A stretch of 64,000 nt of DNA from Venenivibrio stagnispumantis (GTDB lineage: Bacteria > Aquificota > Aquificia > Aquificales > Hydrogenothermaceae): contig NZ_FXTX01000001.1 of assembly GCF_900182795.1 (NCBI RefSeq), forward strand, positions 124,001 to 188,000, written 5' to 3'. The notes beneath the pieces were generated by a model. The model ran no database searches. It was not told the DNA's origin and worked only from the letters and a program-made list of their open reading frames with translations. Positions 8,968 to 17,476 of this stretch are shown piece by piece. Each line of letters opens with the position of its first letter. The first letter of the stretch is position 1. The translations under genes were made by a program, and so were the position numbers.

Positions 8968-9482
8968 TTGGTTTCTCCGTTTTGTTCTATTAATACTCTA
9001 TCTTTCATTATTTTAATAACTTTAAAATCCATATATTTATCTCCTTCCTTCATAATTTTTCCATTAATTATTACAAATTTACTATCTTCAGCTATATATA
9101 TAGCTTCCAATTTTTTTTCTACAAAACCGGTATTTGGTTTTTTCAAATCAGTTAAAGGCGGTAAATTTATTTCTTTTTGCTCAGCAGGTTTAATATCTAC
9201 CATTTTTATAAATCTTTCGTAATTAAATGATATTTCTTTAAAGGGCTTTATATTTATTATGGTTTCATATTTAGTTATATCTAAGTTAGAAGAAGGTATC
9301 AATCTATCTTTAATTAAATCATATATTTTATTTGAAGAAAAATAAAAAATTCCCACTATTATAAATCCGGATATTAATTTTATATAATCATTTTTTTCCA
9401 GATTTAAGCTATCCAATATATTCTCTAAATAATTTTTCTCGATTAAAGAGTAATATCTTTTTTTGTTTAATTTCAATTTCAC
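8946..9482 (-). CDS. PilP/GspC-like inner-membrane pilotin-type protein
   Basis: 178 residues with a cytoplasmic N-terminus, one transmembrane helix (LISGFIIVGIFYFSS, about 35-50), a linker with prolines (EINLPPLTDLKKPN) and a compact C-terminal beta domain (LEAIYIAEDSKFVIINGKIMKEGDKYMDF and following, with VLIEQNGETKWLNL at the end). That domain looks like the homology-region/PilP fold that docks on the secretin N0 domain. Direct sequence identity to PilP or GspC cannot be judged by eye. Gene order (after the O/M-like gene, before the secretin) is the main support. Confidence 0.65.
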   Translation of the reverse strand: MKLKLNKKRYYSLIEKNYLENILDSLNLEKNDYIKLISGFIIVGIFYFSSNKIYDLIKDRLIPSSNLDITKYETIINIKPFKEISFNYERFIKMVDIKPAEQKEINLPPLTDLKKPNTGFVEKKLEAIYIAEDSKFVIINGKIMKEGDKYMDFKVIKIMKDRVLIEQNGETKWLNLID

Positions 9483-9961
9483 TACTTATAAACCTCTTCA
9501 ATTTTAATCTCTGTTGACAGACTACTTTCTTTTTCGGAATTTTTAATATTAAGTTTATTGATAAAGATATATTTTTGATTAATTGCTTTGAAAAATTGAT
9601 TTATATCTTCTTTACTTTTAAATTTATAATCCTGTATTGTTAAGGTTGCCGATAATATTTTGTCTTTATCTTTTATATTACCATTGATTTTAGCATTGTA
9701 TTTGTTTTGAAAGAAATCTACTTTTTCTAATAAATCTCTCATTGCTATATCCTTAGTTTTGTATAATATTTTTGTTTCAAAAATCTCTTTTTTCTTATCT
9801 ATTTCCCTTATTTTTCTTTCTGTATCTTCTAAATATTGATACCTATTTTCAAGCTCAGAATTTATGTTTTCTGTTATATTGTATGTTAATAATCCAAATC
9901 CTACAAATATGAAGATTAAATAATAAAGGATAAGATTTATATTACTTTTTAATTTTAACAT
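9482..9961 (-). CDS. PilO/GspM-like inner-membrane assembly protein
   Basis: 159 residues: a short cytoplasmic N-terminus, one transmembrane helix (LILYYLIFIFVGFGLLTY, about 10-27), a coiled-coil stretch (residues 30-70, rich in K and E) and a small ferredoxin-like C-terminal domain. This is the layout of PilO and GspM, which form the periplasmic alignment ring with PilN/GspL. Overlaps with both neighbours suggest translational coupling. The assignment is by architecture and position. Confidence 0.65.
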   Translation of the reverse strand: MLKLKSNINLILYYLIFIFVGFGLLTYNITENINSELENRYQYLEDTERKIREIDKKKEIFETKILYKTKDIAMRDLLEKVDFFQNKYNAKINGNIKDKDKILSATLTIQDYKFKSKEDINQFFKAINQKYIFINKLNIKNSEKESSLSTEIKIEEVYK

Positions 9962-11252
9962 TTAAATTTACCTCTTTATTTTCTAAGTTTTCGGATATTT
10001 GAATATCCAGATTTTTATTGTTTTGTTTAAAGTTCTCAATTTCTTGTTTGAAATTATAAAACTCTGTTAATTTGTTAAATTTAAGTTTTTTTGTTAAAGA
10101 TATTTCTGACTTTTCCATATCTATATTAATCTCATCATATCCGTATTTTTTTATAAGTTCTTCTAAAAGAAAAACTTTATTTATTTTTTCTATCTGTTTT
10201 TCATATTTTTCCTCAATCTGGCTTAATTTATAAATATAATCAAAATTAATATTTTTTGATTTTTCTTCTACAATATTTAATTTTAATTTAATACTTCTTT
10301 CTTTCTCCTGAATATTGAAATATAAATCTAAAATCTTTTGAATCTGTAAGAAATCTATATATATAAGTGGTAATAAAATTGATATACCAACTACAGATAG
10401 TTTCCTTAATAGATTTAAAAAATTTCTTTCTTTCTTTATGTTTTCCGGTAGAAAATTATAATCTTTTGATAAATAGAGAGTTCCTATATTTAAAGTTAAA
10501 TCATTAAAATCTTCATAAGAAATATTTTCAATAAATCTCGGTGGATATATGATGCAAAATGGAGTTTTAAAAGTATTAAAAAAATTTTCAAAAATCATAC
10601 CTTCATTAAAATGTCTACTGCTAAATATAATGTTTTTAGGTTTTTCTATATTATTTGATACATAGAGATAAGTTAATGATATATTTTCATAAATTACAAC
10701 TTCTGACAGATTATCTAATTTGGTAATTCTTAAAAACTTGATATTTTTACCTTTTGACAGCAAAGCTATGAAATAATTTTCATAAATATAAAAATGTAAT
10801 ACAACTTCTTCACCGTATATAAAATAAGAAAAAGGTAATAAAGAAAAAGCAAAAATTGAAACGAAATTTATTTTACCAATTGGTAAATCTTTTAATTTAT
10901 TCCTAATAAAATTTTCATCTAAGGCAAAAACGGAATAAATACTCTCTTTTTCTTTATCTTCTATTTTAGAAAATTTAATGGTATATTTAATAGTAGGATT
11001 TAATTGCTCTTTTAATTTATTTTTGATTAATACAGGTATTACTTTTTTATTTTTTACTTTCGGGATAGATACAACATCATTTATAATATCATCATTTATA
11101 AAACTCACATAAATATTATGATGAATCTTCTTTATATCTTCTCCTGATAAATTATCTTTTTTTATAAATCTAAATTTATCTCCTTTTTTATTAACAAAAA
11201 CTGCCAAAAAGCTTCCATCTATCTTTTCGGTTAATGCTAAAATTTTTTTCAT
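9942..11252 (-). CDS. GspL-like (PilM-PilN fusion) assembly protein
   Basis: 436 residues. The first 270 or so are soluble and presumably an actin-like cytoplasmic domain, as in PilM and GspL. They are followed by one transmembrane helix (LSVVGISILLPLIYIDFLQI, about 285-305) and a periplasmic coiled coil plus small domain with PilN-like ending (LNVKIKK). In most type IV pilus systems PilM and PilN are separate, whereas in type II secretion GspL joins both parts, so this is GspL-like architecture in a pilus-like locus. It is the first gene of the minus operon, divergent from the pilin gene with 74 bases between. Confidence 0.65.
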   Translation of the reverse strand: MKKILALTEKIDGSFLAVFVNKKGDKFRFIKKDNLSGEDIKKIHHNIYVSFINDDIINDVVSIPKVKNKKVIPVLIKNKLKEQLNPTIKYTIKFSKIEDKEKESIYSVFALDENFIRNKLKDLPIGKINFVSIFAFSLLPFSYFIYGEEVVLHFYIYENYFIALLSKGKNIKFLRITKLDNLSEVVIYENISLTYLYVSNNIEKPKNIIFSSRHFNEGMIFENFFNTFKTPFCIIYPPRFIENISYEDFNDLTLNIGTLYLSKDYNFLPENIKKERNFLNLLRKLSVVGISILLPLIYIDFLQIQKILDLYFNIQEKERSIKLKLNIVEEKSKNINFDYIYKLSQIEEKYEKQIEKINKVFLLEELIKKYGYDEINIDMEKSEISLTKKLKFNKLTEFYNFKQEIENFKQNNKNLDIQISENLENKEVNLNVKIKK

Positions 11253-11262
11253 AAAAAACCTC

Positions 11263-11292
11263 TTGACTTTTTTCTTTATGATATCATATTTA
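11263..11292 (+). promoter_or_regulatory. Candidate promoter of the major pilin-like gene
   Basis: TTGACT at 11263-11268 matches the -35 consensus closely. With an 18-base spacer the -10 would be TATTTA at 11287-11292. A very strong Shine-Dalgarno (GAAGGAGGT, 11312-11320) precedes ATG 11327. The strong -35 and ribosome site fit a highly expressed structural protein. The start of the divergent assembly operon lies in the same 74-base gap. Confidence 0.45.
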
Positions 11293-11326
11293 ATTATAAA
11301 CCATAAATTTTGAAGGAGGTTGTGTA

Positions 11327-11998
11327 ATGAAACAACAAAAGGGTTTCACACTCATTGAACTGGCAATTGTACTGGCTATCATCGGTATCATTCTCGGTGC
11401 TATTTTAAAAGGGCAGGAGCTCATCAACAATGCCAAAGCAAAAAGGTTGCTTAATGATGTAAAAGGATGGGCTACACTGGAGTATACATTCTATGACAGA
11501 TACGGACGATTTGCAGGAGATGGAGACGGTGATGGATTAATAGATGCCGGAGCATTTGCTACAAGTCAAGCTAATTTCGGAGCAAATTATATCCCACCAA
11601 CATCTGCATTATTAACCCCTACTACTGCATATCAGAACAGTGATTTTGATGCTCCTGTCGCTACACTTGAGGCTGCACAGTTATTACCTGCAGCTCAAAA
11701 TGCACCTCAAAGAAGAACAAATGTAACGAATGCATTTAACGGTATAACTTATCCTGCAAGTGTATATATTGATAATGTTGGAACATTTAATGTTATTGCG
11801 GTAAAAAATATTCCTTGTTTTGCTGCTAAAGTGATAGATTCAAATATTGATGGCTCTATTGGTGCAAATGTGGGATATGTAAGGGAAATTGATAATACAG
11901 GAGCATTAACAGGTAATAATACTTGGAGCTGTGATGCTAATAATAATGAACAACAATTAGTAAGTTTAGTATACTTCTTTGATAAAAGACCTAACTAA
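11327..11998 (+). CDS. Type IV pilin-like protein with a calcium-binding-type loop
   Basis: 223 residues with a classic class III prepilin signal: basic leader MKQQKG, cleavage before F7, then FTLIELAIVLAIIGIILGAI with E5 of the mature protein conserved. Residues 65-73 read DGDGDGLID, the DxDxDGxxD pattern of EF-hand/dockerin-type calcium loops, followed by a globular domain with two cysteines far apart (about 163 and 202). The 5' part is visibly richer in GC and in C-ending codons than its neighbours, as expected of a highly expressed gene. A strong terminator follows directly. It is probably the major pilin or the major pseudopilin. Confidence 0.85.
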   Translation: MKQQKGFTLIELAIVLAIIGIILGAILKGQELINNAKAKRLLNDVKGWATLEYTFYDRYGRFAGDGDGDGLIDAGAFATSQANFGANYIPPTSALLTPTTAYQNSDFDAPVATLEAAQLLPAAQNAPQRRTNVTNAFNGITYPASVYIDNVGTFNVIAVKNIPCFAAKVIDSNIDGSIGANVGYVREIDNTGALTGNNTWSCDANNNEQQLVSLVYFFDKRPN

Positions 11999-12006
11999 TA
12001 TGTAAG

Positions 12007-12030
12007 AGCCGGCCTTAAGCCGGCTTTTTT
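12007..12030 (+). terminator. Rho-independent terminator after the pilin gene
   Basis: A perfect 7-bp stem, AGCCGGC (12007-12013) and GCCGGCT (12019-12025), with the five-base loop CTTAA, followed by a T run (12025-12030). It lies 9 bases after the pilin stop and 19 bases before the next ATG. It would end most pilin transcripts and let only read-through reach the downstream large pilin-like gene. Confidence 0.9.
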
Positions 12031-12048
12031 ATTTTTAAAGGAAAAACG

Positions 12049-13836
12049 ATGAAACGGGAATATCCATTTTCAAAAGCATTTACCCTTATAGAGATGGCTA
12101 TTGTTCTTGTTATTATAGGGATGCTTTTGGTAATGGGTATTTCTCTTTTTGGTGTGTTAACAAAAAGGGCTAAAAATGAAGAAACTAAAGATAATATAAA
12201 ATCTGCGGTAGAAACCATCATCGGATATACAGCATACAAGGAAAAACTTCCACTTTCTCAAACAGATTCCAGCTGTCCTACAAGTAGCGATTGTTTTCAA
12301 AAAGTAGTAAACATTAAAGATGCTTACGGTAAGGATTTTCTTTATATTGTTCCATCTAATCCTGATAATCCTGATTTAACACAAAATAAAATATGTGACC
12401 AAAATATAACCAATTTAACAGTTAGAAAATGTAATGATATAAATTGCAACAACTACGATGATATACAAAATATTGCTTTTGTTATTGTATCCGGCGGAGA
12501 AAATCATAATATTCAAACAAATAAAGATAATAGTGGTGTAGTAAAGATATATGTTCCCGGAACGCCGAATATAGATGATTATCCAACAGATATAAACAGA
12601 CTAGAAGATTATGATGATATAGCAAGTTGGGTAACTTTAAATGAGCTAAAGGTAAAAATAGGCTGTGTTTATCAAAGGGAAAGCGGGAAGGGACCTCTTA
12701 GAATAATCACGGATTATATTCCTACCGGAAAGCAGGGAGAAAGCTATAATGCAATAATCACTGCAGATGGTGGAGAGCCATTTAATTCCGGTGGAAAATA
12801 TAAATGGATTAGTAGCGGATTAGCAACAGGTTTATCTCCTAATCCTACAAATGGCAACCAAAGTGATTATTTAACAATTTCAGGAACTCCTTCTTGTCCG
12901 GGAAATTATAATGTAGCAGTTTCAGTTACTGATTCTAAAAATACATCTGTTTCAAAAAATTTTGCATTAACAATTTATCCTAATTATACATTATCACCGA
13001 TGAATGGATATACATGGACTGCTGTAAAAGGTCAAAATTTTAATGCAAATATTCAAGTGAAAGCTTCCGGTTTAAGTAATAGCTTTACCTCATCATGTAA
13101 TCCTAATTCTTGCAATGGATTATCCTGCTTGGCAAATAATGATATTATAACAATAAGTGGTACACCTAATGTAGCAGGTACATGTGATTTTGGTGTAACA
13201 TTTATAGATGACACATGTAGTAGCTATACAATAAATGCTAATTATTCAGTAGTAATTTCAGAATCGGTTGCCGGAGGCGGTGGAGGTAGTGGAGGCGGTA
13301 GTGGTGGAGGTGGTGGCAATCTAAATCCACCAAGTTGTAGTCTAACTGCTTCACAAAATATTATAAATAGTGGTAATTTTGCTAATATTACTGCCAATAT
13401 ATCAAATGGACCTGCAAATGGGAGTTTTAATCCACAGACAGGTACATGCACATCGTTTAACAATGTATCCAATTCTTGGAACTGTAATACAGCTAATCTA
13501 ACTTCTAATACTAATCTAAACTTGACAGTAACTAATGCTGTAGGAAGTGGAACCTGTAATATAAAAATTTGTGTAATAAAATATAATCAATATCGAATTT
13601 TCAACAATACGGGTGCAAGAATAGATTATAAAATAGGTAATGGTAATTGTAATAGAGTAAATAATAATAGATCAGTAAATATTTCTTCAGGTCAAACTGT
13701 ATATTTCTATTCATCAAATAATAGAAGCTGTCAAAACCAAATTGGATATGTAGATTTTTCATGGGCTGTATGCACTGATGATGATGGCGATAGACAAATT
13801 AATTTTAATAGTGATGGCACCACATCTGATAGATAA
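12049..13836 (+). CDS. Large pilin-like protein with Ig-like domains, putative tip adhesin or minor pilin
   Basis: 595 residues, far larger than a normal pilin. The prepilin N-terminus has a conserved cleavage context (KAFTLIEMAIVLVIIGMLL). After a globular region (35-215) come two segments resembling bacterial putative-Ig repeats: LRIITDYIPTGKQGESYNA to FALTIYP (about 220-308), and YTLSPMNGYTW to about residue 403. A glycine/serine linker follows (about 408-424), then a C-terminal region with several cysteines and an acidic DDDGD stretch near the end. Large modular minor pilins of this kind often sit at pilus tips as adhesins; that role is inferred. The gene ends exactly where the convergent rodA ends. 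Confidence 0.8.
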   Translation: MKREYPFSKAFTLIEMAIVLVIIGMLLVMGISLFGVLTKRAKNEETKDNIKSAVETIIGYTAYKEKLPLSQTDSSCPTSSDCFQKVVNIKDAYGKDFLYIVPSNPDNPDLTQNKICDQNITNLTVRKCNDINCNNYDDIQNIAFVIVSGGENHNIQTNKDNSGVVKIYVPGTPNIDDYPTDINRLEDYDDIASWVTLNELKVKIGCVYQRESGKGPLRIITDYIPTGKQGESYNAIITADGGEPFNSGGKYKWISSGLATGLSPNPTNGNQSDYLTISGTPSCPGNYNVAVSVTDSKNTSVSKNFALTIYPNYTLSPMNGYTWTAVKGQNFNANIQVKASGLSNSFTSSCNPNSCNGLSCLANNDIITISGTPNVAGTCDFGVTFIDDTCSSYTINANYSVVISESVAGGGGGSGGGSGGGGGNLNPPSCSLTASQNIINSGNFANITANISNGPANGSFNPQTGTCTSFNNVSNSWNCNTANLTSNTNLNLTVTNAVGSGTCNIKICVIKYNQYRIFNNTGARIDYKIGNGNCNRVNNNRSVNISSGQTVYFYSSNNRSCQNQIGYVDFSWAVCTDDDGDRQINFNSDGTTSDR

Positions 13837-14934
13837 TTAAAAATGTAGTTTTTCCTTTTTATAAATCCTGATTATACTTAAAACCGTTCCTATTAAAATT
13901 GAAAAAGTTAAAAGTGAGCTACCACCATAGCTTACAAAAGGAAGAGGTATTCCAACAACCGGAGCTAATCCGGTATTCATAGCTATATTTATAAAACTTT
14001 GCATTAATATAAGAGAAGCCGTTCCATAACAGAAAAATTTAGCAGTTTTATCTTTAACCAAATATCCAAAATAAAAAATTCTAAGCCCAAGGATAAGATA
14101 AATTAAAACTAAAATAGAAGAAATAACAAATCCCCATTCTTCACCTATGGTTGCAAATATAAAATCTGTATGTTGCTCCGGTAAAAAATAATATTTTGAT
14201 TGGGTTCCTTCTAAAAATCCTTTACCGAATAATTGTCCTGAGCCAACAGCTATTTTGGATTGGATAATATGATAAGCACTGCCAAGTGGGTCACTTTCAG
14301 GATTTAAGAAAGCTTTAATTCTATCTTTTTGATAATCGGCAAGATGAAACCAGACAAATGGTGAAAGAATGATAATAGATAATATTCCAACGATAATAAT
14401 CCATCTATTTATTCCGGCTAAAAATAAAATAAACAAAACTGGAAAAGCAACAGATAAAGCAGTTCCCAAATCCGGTTGAGATTTTATTAAAATAAAAGGT
14501 ATGGCTAAAAGTATCAATATTATAAATATATCTTTCAATTTTATGGGTAATTCTTTATTTCCTAAGTATTCCGACACAAGAGCAATCATTATAAATTTAA
14601 AAAATTCGGAAGGTTGCAAAACCATAAATCCAATATTAATCCATCTTTTAGCACCAAGTATAGTAACACCAAATAATTTAACTGCGATAAGTAATAGCAA
14701 ACCAATAACATAAAAAACAATTGAGAAATGGATAAATTTTCTATAATCTAAAAATGAGATAGATAACATAATAAAGATAGAAAGAAAGACATAAAAAAGC
14801 TGTTTTAAATAAAGATTTTTATATTCATGAAAAGATGCACTATATATATTTAAAACTCCCCAAAACATTAAAATCAAAACTAATCCAAGTATTATATAAT
14901 CAATATTTTTCAAACTACTTTTTATATCTATCAT
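13837..14934 (-). CDS. rodA: Rod-shape SEDS glycosyltransferase RodA
   Basis: A 365-residue SEDS-family peptidoglycan polymerase that works with PBP2 in cell elongation. About ten hydrophobic segments are visible. Family motifs include FLDYRKF, LGAKRWINIGFMVLQPSEFFK, KSQPDLGTA, PEQHTDFIFATIGEEWGF and the C-terminal GIPLPFVSYGGSS. Its ATG overlaps the mrdA stop as ATGA, so the pair is translationally coupled. It is the last gene of the long minus-strand run. Confidence 0.95.
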   Translation of the reverse strand: MIDIKSSLKNIDYIILGLVLILMFWGVLNIYSASFHEYKNLYLKQLFYVFLSIFIMLSISFLDYRKFIHFSIVFYVIGLLLLIAVKLFGVTILGAKRWINIGFMVLQPSEFFKFIMIALVSEYLGNKELPIKLKDIFIILILLAIPFILIKSQPDLGTALSVAFPVLFILFLAGINRWIIIVGILSIIILSPFVWFHLADYQKDRIKAFLNPESDPLGSAYHIIQSKIAVGSGQLFGKGFLEGTQSKYYFLPEQHTDFIFATIGEEWGFVISSILVLIYLILGLRIFYFGYLVKDKTAKFFCYGTASLILMQSFINIAMNTGLAPVVGIPLPFVSYGGSSLLTFSILIGTVLSIIRIYKKEKLHF

Positions 14935-16724
14935 TCTTCAAACATTCCTTGTATTTTCATTAATTTTAAAATATCTTTTGCTACCGGTGCAGCTACTTTA
15001 CCACCACTTTCTCCATGCTCTATAAATACAACCATAGCAATTTTAGGATTATCATACGGAGCAAAATCTATAAACCATGCATGGTCTCTAAGTTCCCATT
15101 TTGCATGTTTTTTATGTCTTTCAAGATATCTATAAACCTGTGCTGTTCCGGTTTTTCCGGCATTAACTACACCTGCCTCTCTACAAACTTGGGCAGTTCC
15201 ATATCCACCATAAACAACAAGATACATTCCATATCTAACAGCATCTAATGCATCTTTTTTAATTTTAATCTTTCTTATAAGCTCTGGCTGTATATGTATT
15301 ATTTTTTGTTGTTTTGTATCAAAATATCCTTTTAAAAGATTTGGTTTATAAACATATCCACCATTTGCTATTACTGCCGGTATCTTTACTGCATCAAATG
15401 GAGTCATATTTAAAAAACCCTGTCCTATACTTAGGTTTACAGTATCTCCATGATACCATCCTTGTTTTAATCGTTTTCTTTTCCATTCTCTATTTGGTAT
15501 AACCGAAACTTTTTGTTCTATATCCGGATTTAATTTTTCACCCAATCCGAATAATTTAGCATATTTATATATATTATCAACACCGAGTTTTAAACCAACT
15601 TGATAAAAAAATGTATCACAAGACATTTCAAGAGCCTGAGCCAAATTAATATATCCACAACCCCTTGGATCCCAGTTCCTGTATGTATAACTGCCTATAG
15701 AAAACTCTGCACCACTTGATATTCTCGTGTCAGAGGTTATAACATTTTCATTTATCGCTGCTATACCTACCAAAGGCTTAAAAATAGAACCGGGAGGATA
15801 AAGTCCATTCAAAGCTTTATTAAAAAGAGGCTTATATTTATCTTCATGTAAAGCTTTCCATTCTTCCTGTGTATATCCATCATTAAATTTTTGTAAATCA
15901 TAAGTAGGATAACTTAAAATTGTTAATATATCAAAATTAGATGGATTTAATATTACTACTGCTGCCGACTCTTTATTGTGCATCTTAATAACATCATAAG
16001 CTATTTTTTGCATTCTTATATCTACCGTTAGGTAAATATCATTACCTTTTTCCGGCTCTATTTCCCATAGCACTTCTTTTTGTCTTCCAAATGCATCAAC
16101 CAAAACAGCTTTTATTCCGGCTTTACCACGAAGATATTTATCATATATCTTTTCAACACCGGTTTTTCCTACAAGCATATCCGGTGATAATCTTTTATCC
16201 TCTTCTAAATCTTTTTTAGTAGGATAACCAACATAACCTATAATATGAGATAAATAATTTGCATACTCTGTATATTTTCTTCTTGGAACTACATCTATAT
16301 AGAATCCTTTAAATAAATAAGAGTAGTTATAAAATTTTTGAATCTGTTCTTCTGTAAGCATCTTTTTTATAACCACTTTTTGATAAATATTTTTTTCTAT
16401 AATCTCTTTTGTTTTTTCATCTAAATCAATACCTAAAATTTCTTTTAATCTTATACTAAGCCGGTTAATATCCTCATTTTGTTTTACAATATATGGAAAA
16501 GCAACTAAATTAAATGTAGGTACATCATAAGCAAGGAGAACTCCATTTCTATCAAAAATTCTCCCTCTTGGTGGGTTTATTACAAATATCTTTATATAAT
16601 TTCTATCTGACAACTCTTTAAAATACTCACCTTTATAAATCTGTAAATATGCAAGCCTGCCAATAATTACAATACTAAATATTATAAAAAATGCTAAAAC
16701 AATAACTAATCTAACCCTTTCCAA
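14931..16724 (-). CDS. mrdA: Penicillin-binding protein 2 (elongation transpeptidase)
   Basis: A 597-residue class B penicillin-binding protein that cross-links peptidoglycan in the elongasome. Seen: an N-terminal membrane anchor (LVIVLAFFIIFSIVIIGRLAYL), the dimerisation-domain motif RGRIFDRNG, the catalytic SxxK in GSIFKP (S at about 312), the second motif as SCD (about 367), and KTGTAQV (about 521). SCD rather than SxN is usual in PBP2. It overlaps mreD upstream by 14 bases and rodA downstream by 4. Confidence 0.95.
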   Translation of the reverse strand: MERVRLVIVLAFFIIFSIVIIGRLAYLQIYKGEYFKELSDRNYIKIFVINPPRGRIFDRNGVLLAYDVPTFNLVAFPYIVKQNEDINRLSIRLKEILGIDLDEKTKEIIEKNIYQKVVIKKMLTEEQIQKFYNYSYLFKGFYIDVVPRRKYTEYANYLSHIIGYVGYPTKKDLEEDKRLSPDMLVGKTGVEKIYDKYLRGKAGIKAVLVDAFGRQKEVLWEIEPEKGNDIYLTVDIRMQKIAYDVIKMHNKESAAVVILNPSNFDILTILSYPTYDLQKFNDGYTQEEWKALHEDKYKPLFNKALNGLYPPGSIFKPLVGIAAINENVITSDTRISSGAEFSIGSYTYRNWDPRGCGYINLAQALEMSCDTFFYQVGLKLGVDNIYKYAKLFGLGEKLNPDIEQKVSVIPNREWKRKRLKQGWYHGDTVNLSIGQGFLNMTPFDAVKIPAVIANGGYVYKPNLLKGYFDTKQQKIIHIQPELIRKIKIKKDALDAVRYGMYLVVYGGYGTAQVCREAGVVNAGKTGTAQVYRYLERHKKHAKWELRDHAWFIDFAPYDNPKIAMVVFIEHGESGGKVAAPVAKDILKLMKIQGMFEE

Positions 16725-17196
16725 TTTCTCCTAAACCTTTGTTAAAAATATAAAAAGCATAAAAAACCAATAAATTAAGCAGAATATATAAAATATGCTC
16801 TGTAAATGGAAACTCAAATAGTGATGTTCTAAAAAATATAAATATATCCTTTGCTACAATTTCTATAATAAAGCAAACCAAAGCAACTAAGGATTTTAAA
16901 TATATATTCTTAAACAAAAATTTATTCTTTATAGAAAGAATGAATAATATTATAAGAGTTTTTGAGAAAAAGTTAAAAAAATTTATGTTCGGAAGCATCA
17001 TATCTTGGAGAATGGAAAAAATAAATGAAAATATTAATGCTTTTTTCAAATCTTGTTGGTAAATCCAGAAAAATAAAGCAATAATATATACAGTTATAAA
17101 ATCCGGTATTATAAAGGTTATATCTCTCAAAATAAAAGAAGATTGTATAAAAAGCAAAAATAAACCAAAAATAAAAATTTTATATTCTTTTTTCAT
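16711..17196 (-). CDS. mreD: Rod shape-determining membrane protein MreD
   Basis: 161 residues made almost wholly of hydrophobic helices (IFIFGLFLLFIQSSFIL, FITVYIIALFFWIYQ, ALIFSFIFSILQDM and later ones). MreD is poorly conserved; size, topology and the position directly before mrdA-rodA support the call. mreB and mreC, which usually precede it, are absent: the upstream neighbour is fliQ, overlapping by 4 bases. Confidence 0.8.
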   Translation of the reverse strand: MKKEYKIFIFGLFLLFIQSSFILRDITFIIPDFITVYIIALFFWIYQQDLKKALIFSFIFSILQDMMLPNINFFNFFSKTLIILFILSIKNKFLFKNIYLKSLVALVCFIIEIVAKDIFIFFRTSLFEFPFTEHILYILLNLLVFYAFYIFNKGLGEIGKG

Positions 17197-17462
17197 TGAA
17201 TTAAGCTAAGAATTATGGTGAGAGTTTCTTTGGTATAATCAACAAGTTTTGTAAACATCCATGAACCAAGAATAATCAATCCTATAACGGTAGCTACAAT
17301 CTTAGGAATAAATGTAAGTGTCATCTCATTTATCTGGGTAGCTGCTTGAAAAATACTTATAATTAACCCTACTATGAATGTTATCAATATTACCGGCCCA
17401 CCTACAAATAAAGTTGTCATAAACATCTGGCTCATCAGATTAATAGCCGTATCTATATTCAT
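17193..17462 (-). CDS. fliQ: Flagellar export gate protein FliQ
   Basis: 89 residues with two membrane-inserted helices, forming part of the FliPQR export gate of the flagellar type III secretion system. Seen: GGPVILITFIVGLIISIFQA, the conserved AATQINEMTLTFIPKI, then a second hydrophobic stretch (VATVIGLIILGSWM). Length and motif are typical. It follows fliP by 14 bases and overlaps mreD by 4. Confidence 0.95.
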   Translation of the reverse strand: MNIDTAINLMSQMFMTTLFVGGPVILITFIVGLIISIFQAATQINEMTLTFIPKIVATVIGLIILGSWMFTKLVDYTKETLTIILSLIQ

Positions 17463-17476
17463 TTGATTTTTACCTC

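Noticed and set aside
13264-13320. Glycine-codon repeat that might be a phase-variable microsatellite
   Set aside because: The units are irregular mixtures of GGA, GGC, GGT and AGT, without a uniform repeat prone to slippage.
13242-13472. A minus-strand frame encoding a proline-rich stretch
   Set aside because: It is only the reverse complement of the glycine-rich hinge of the pilin-like protein on the plus strand.
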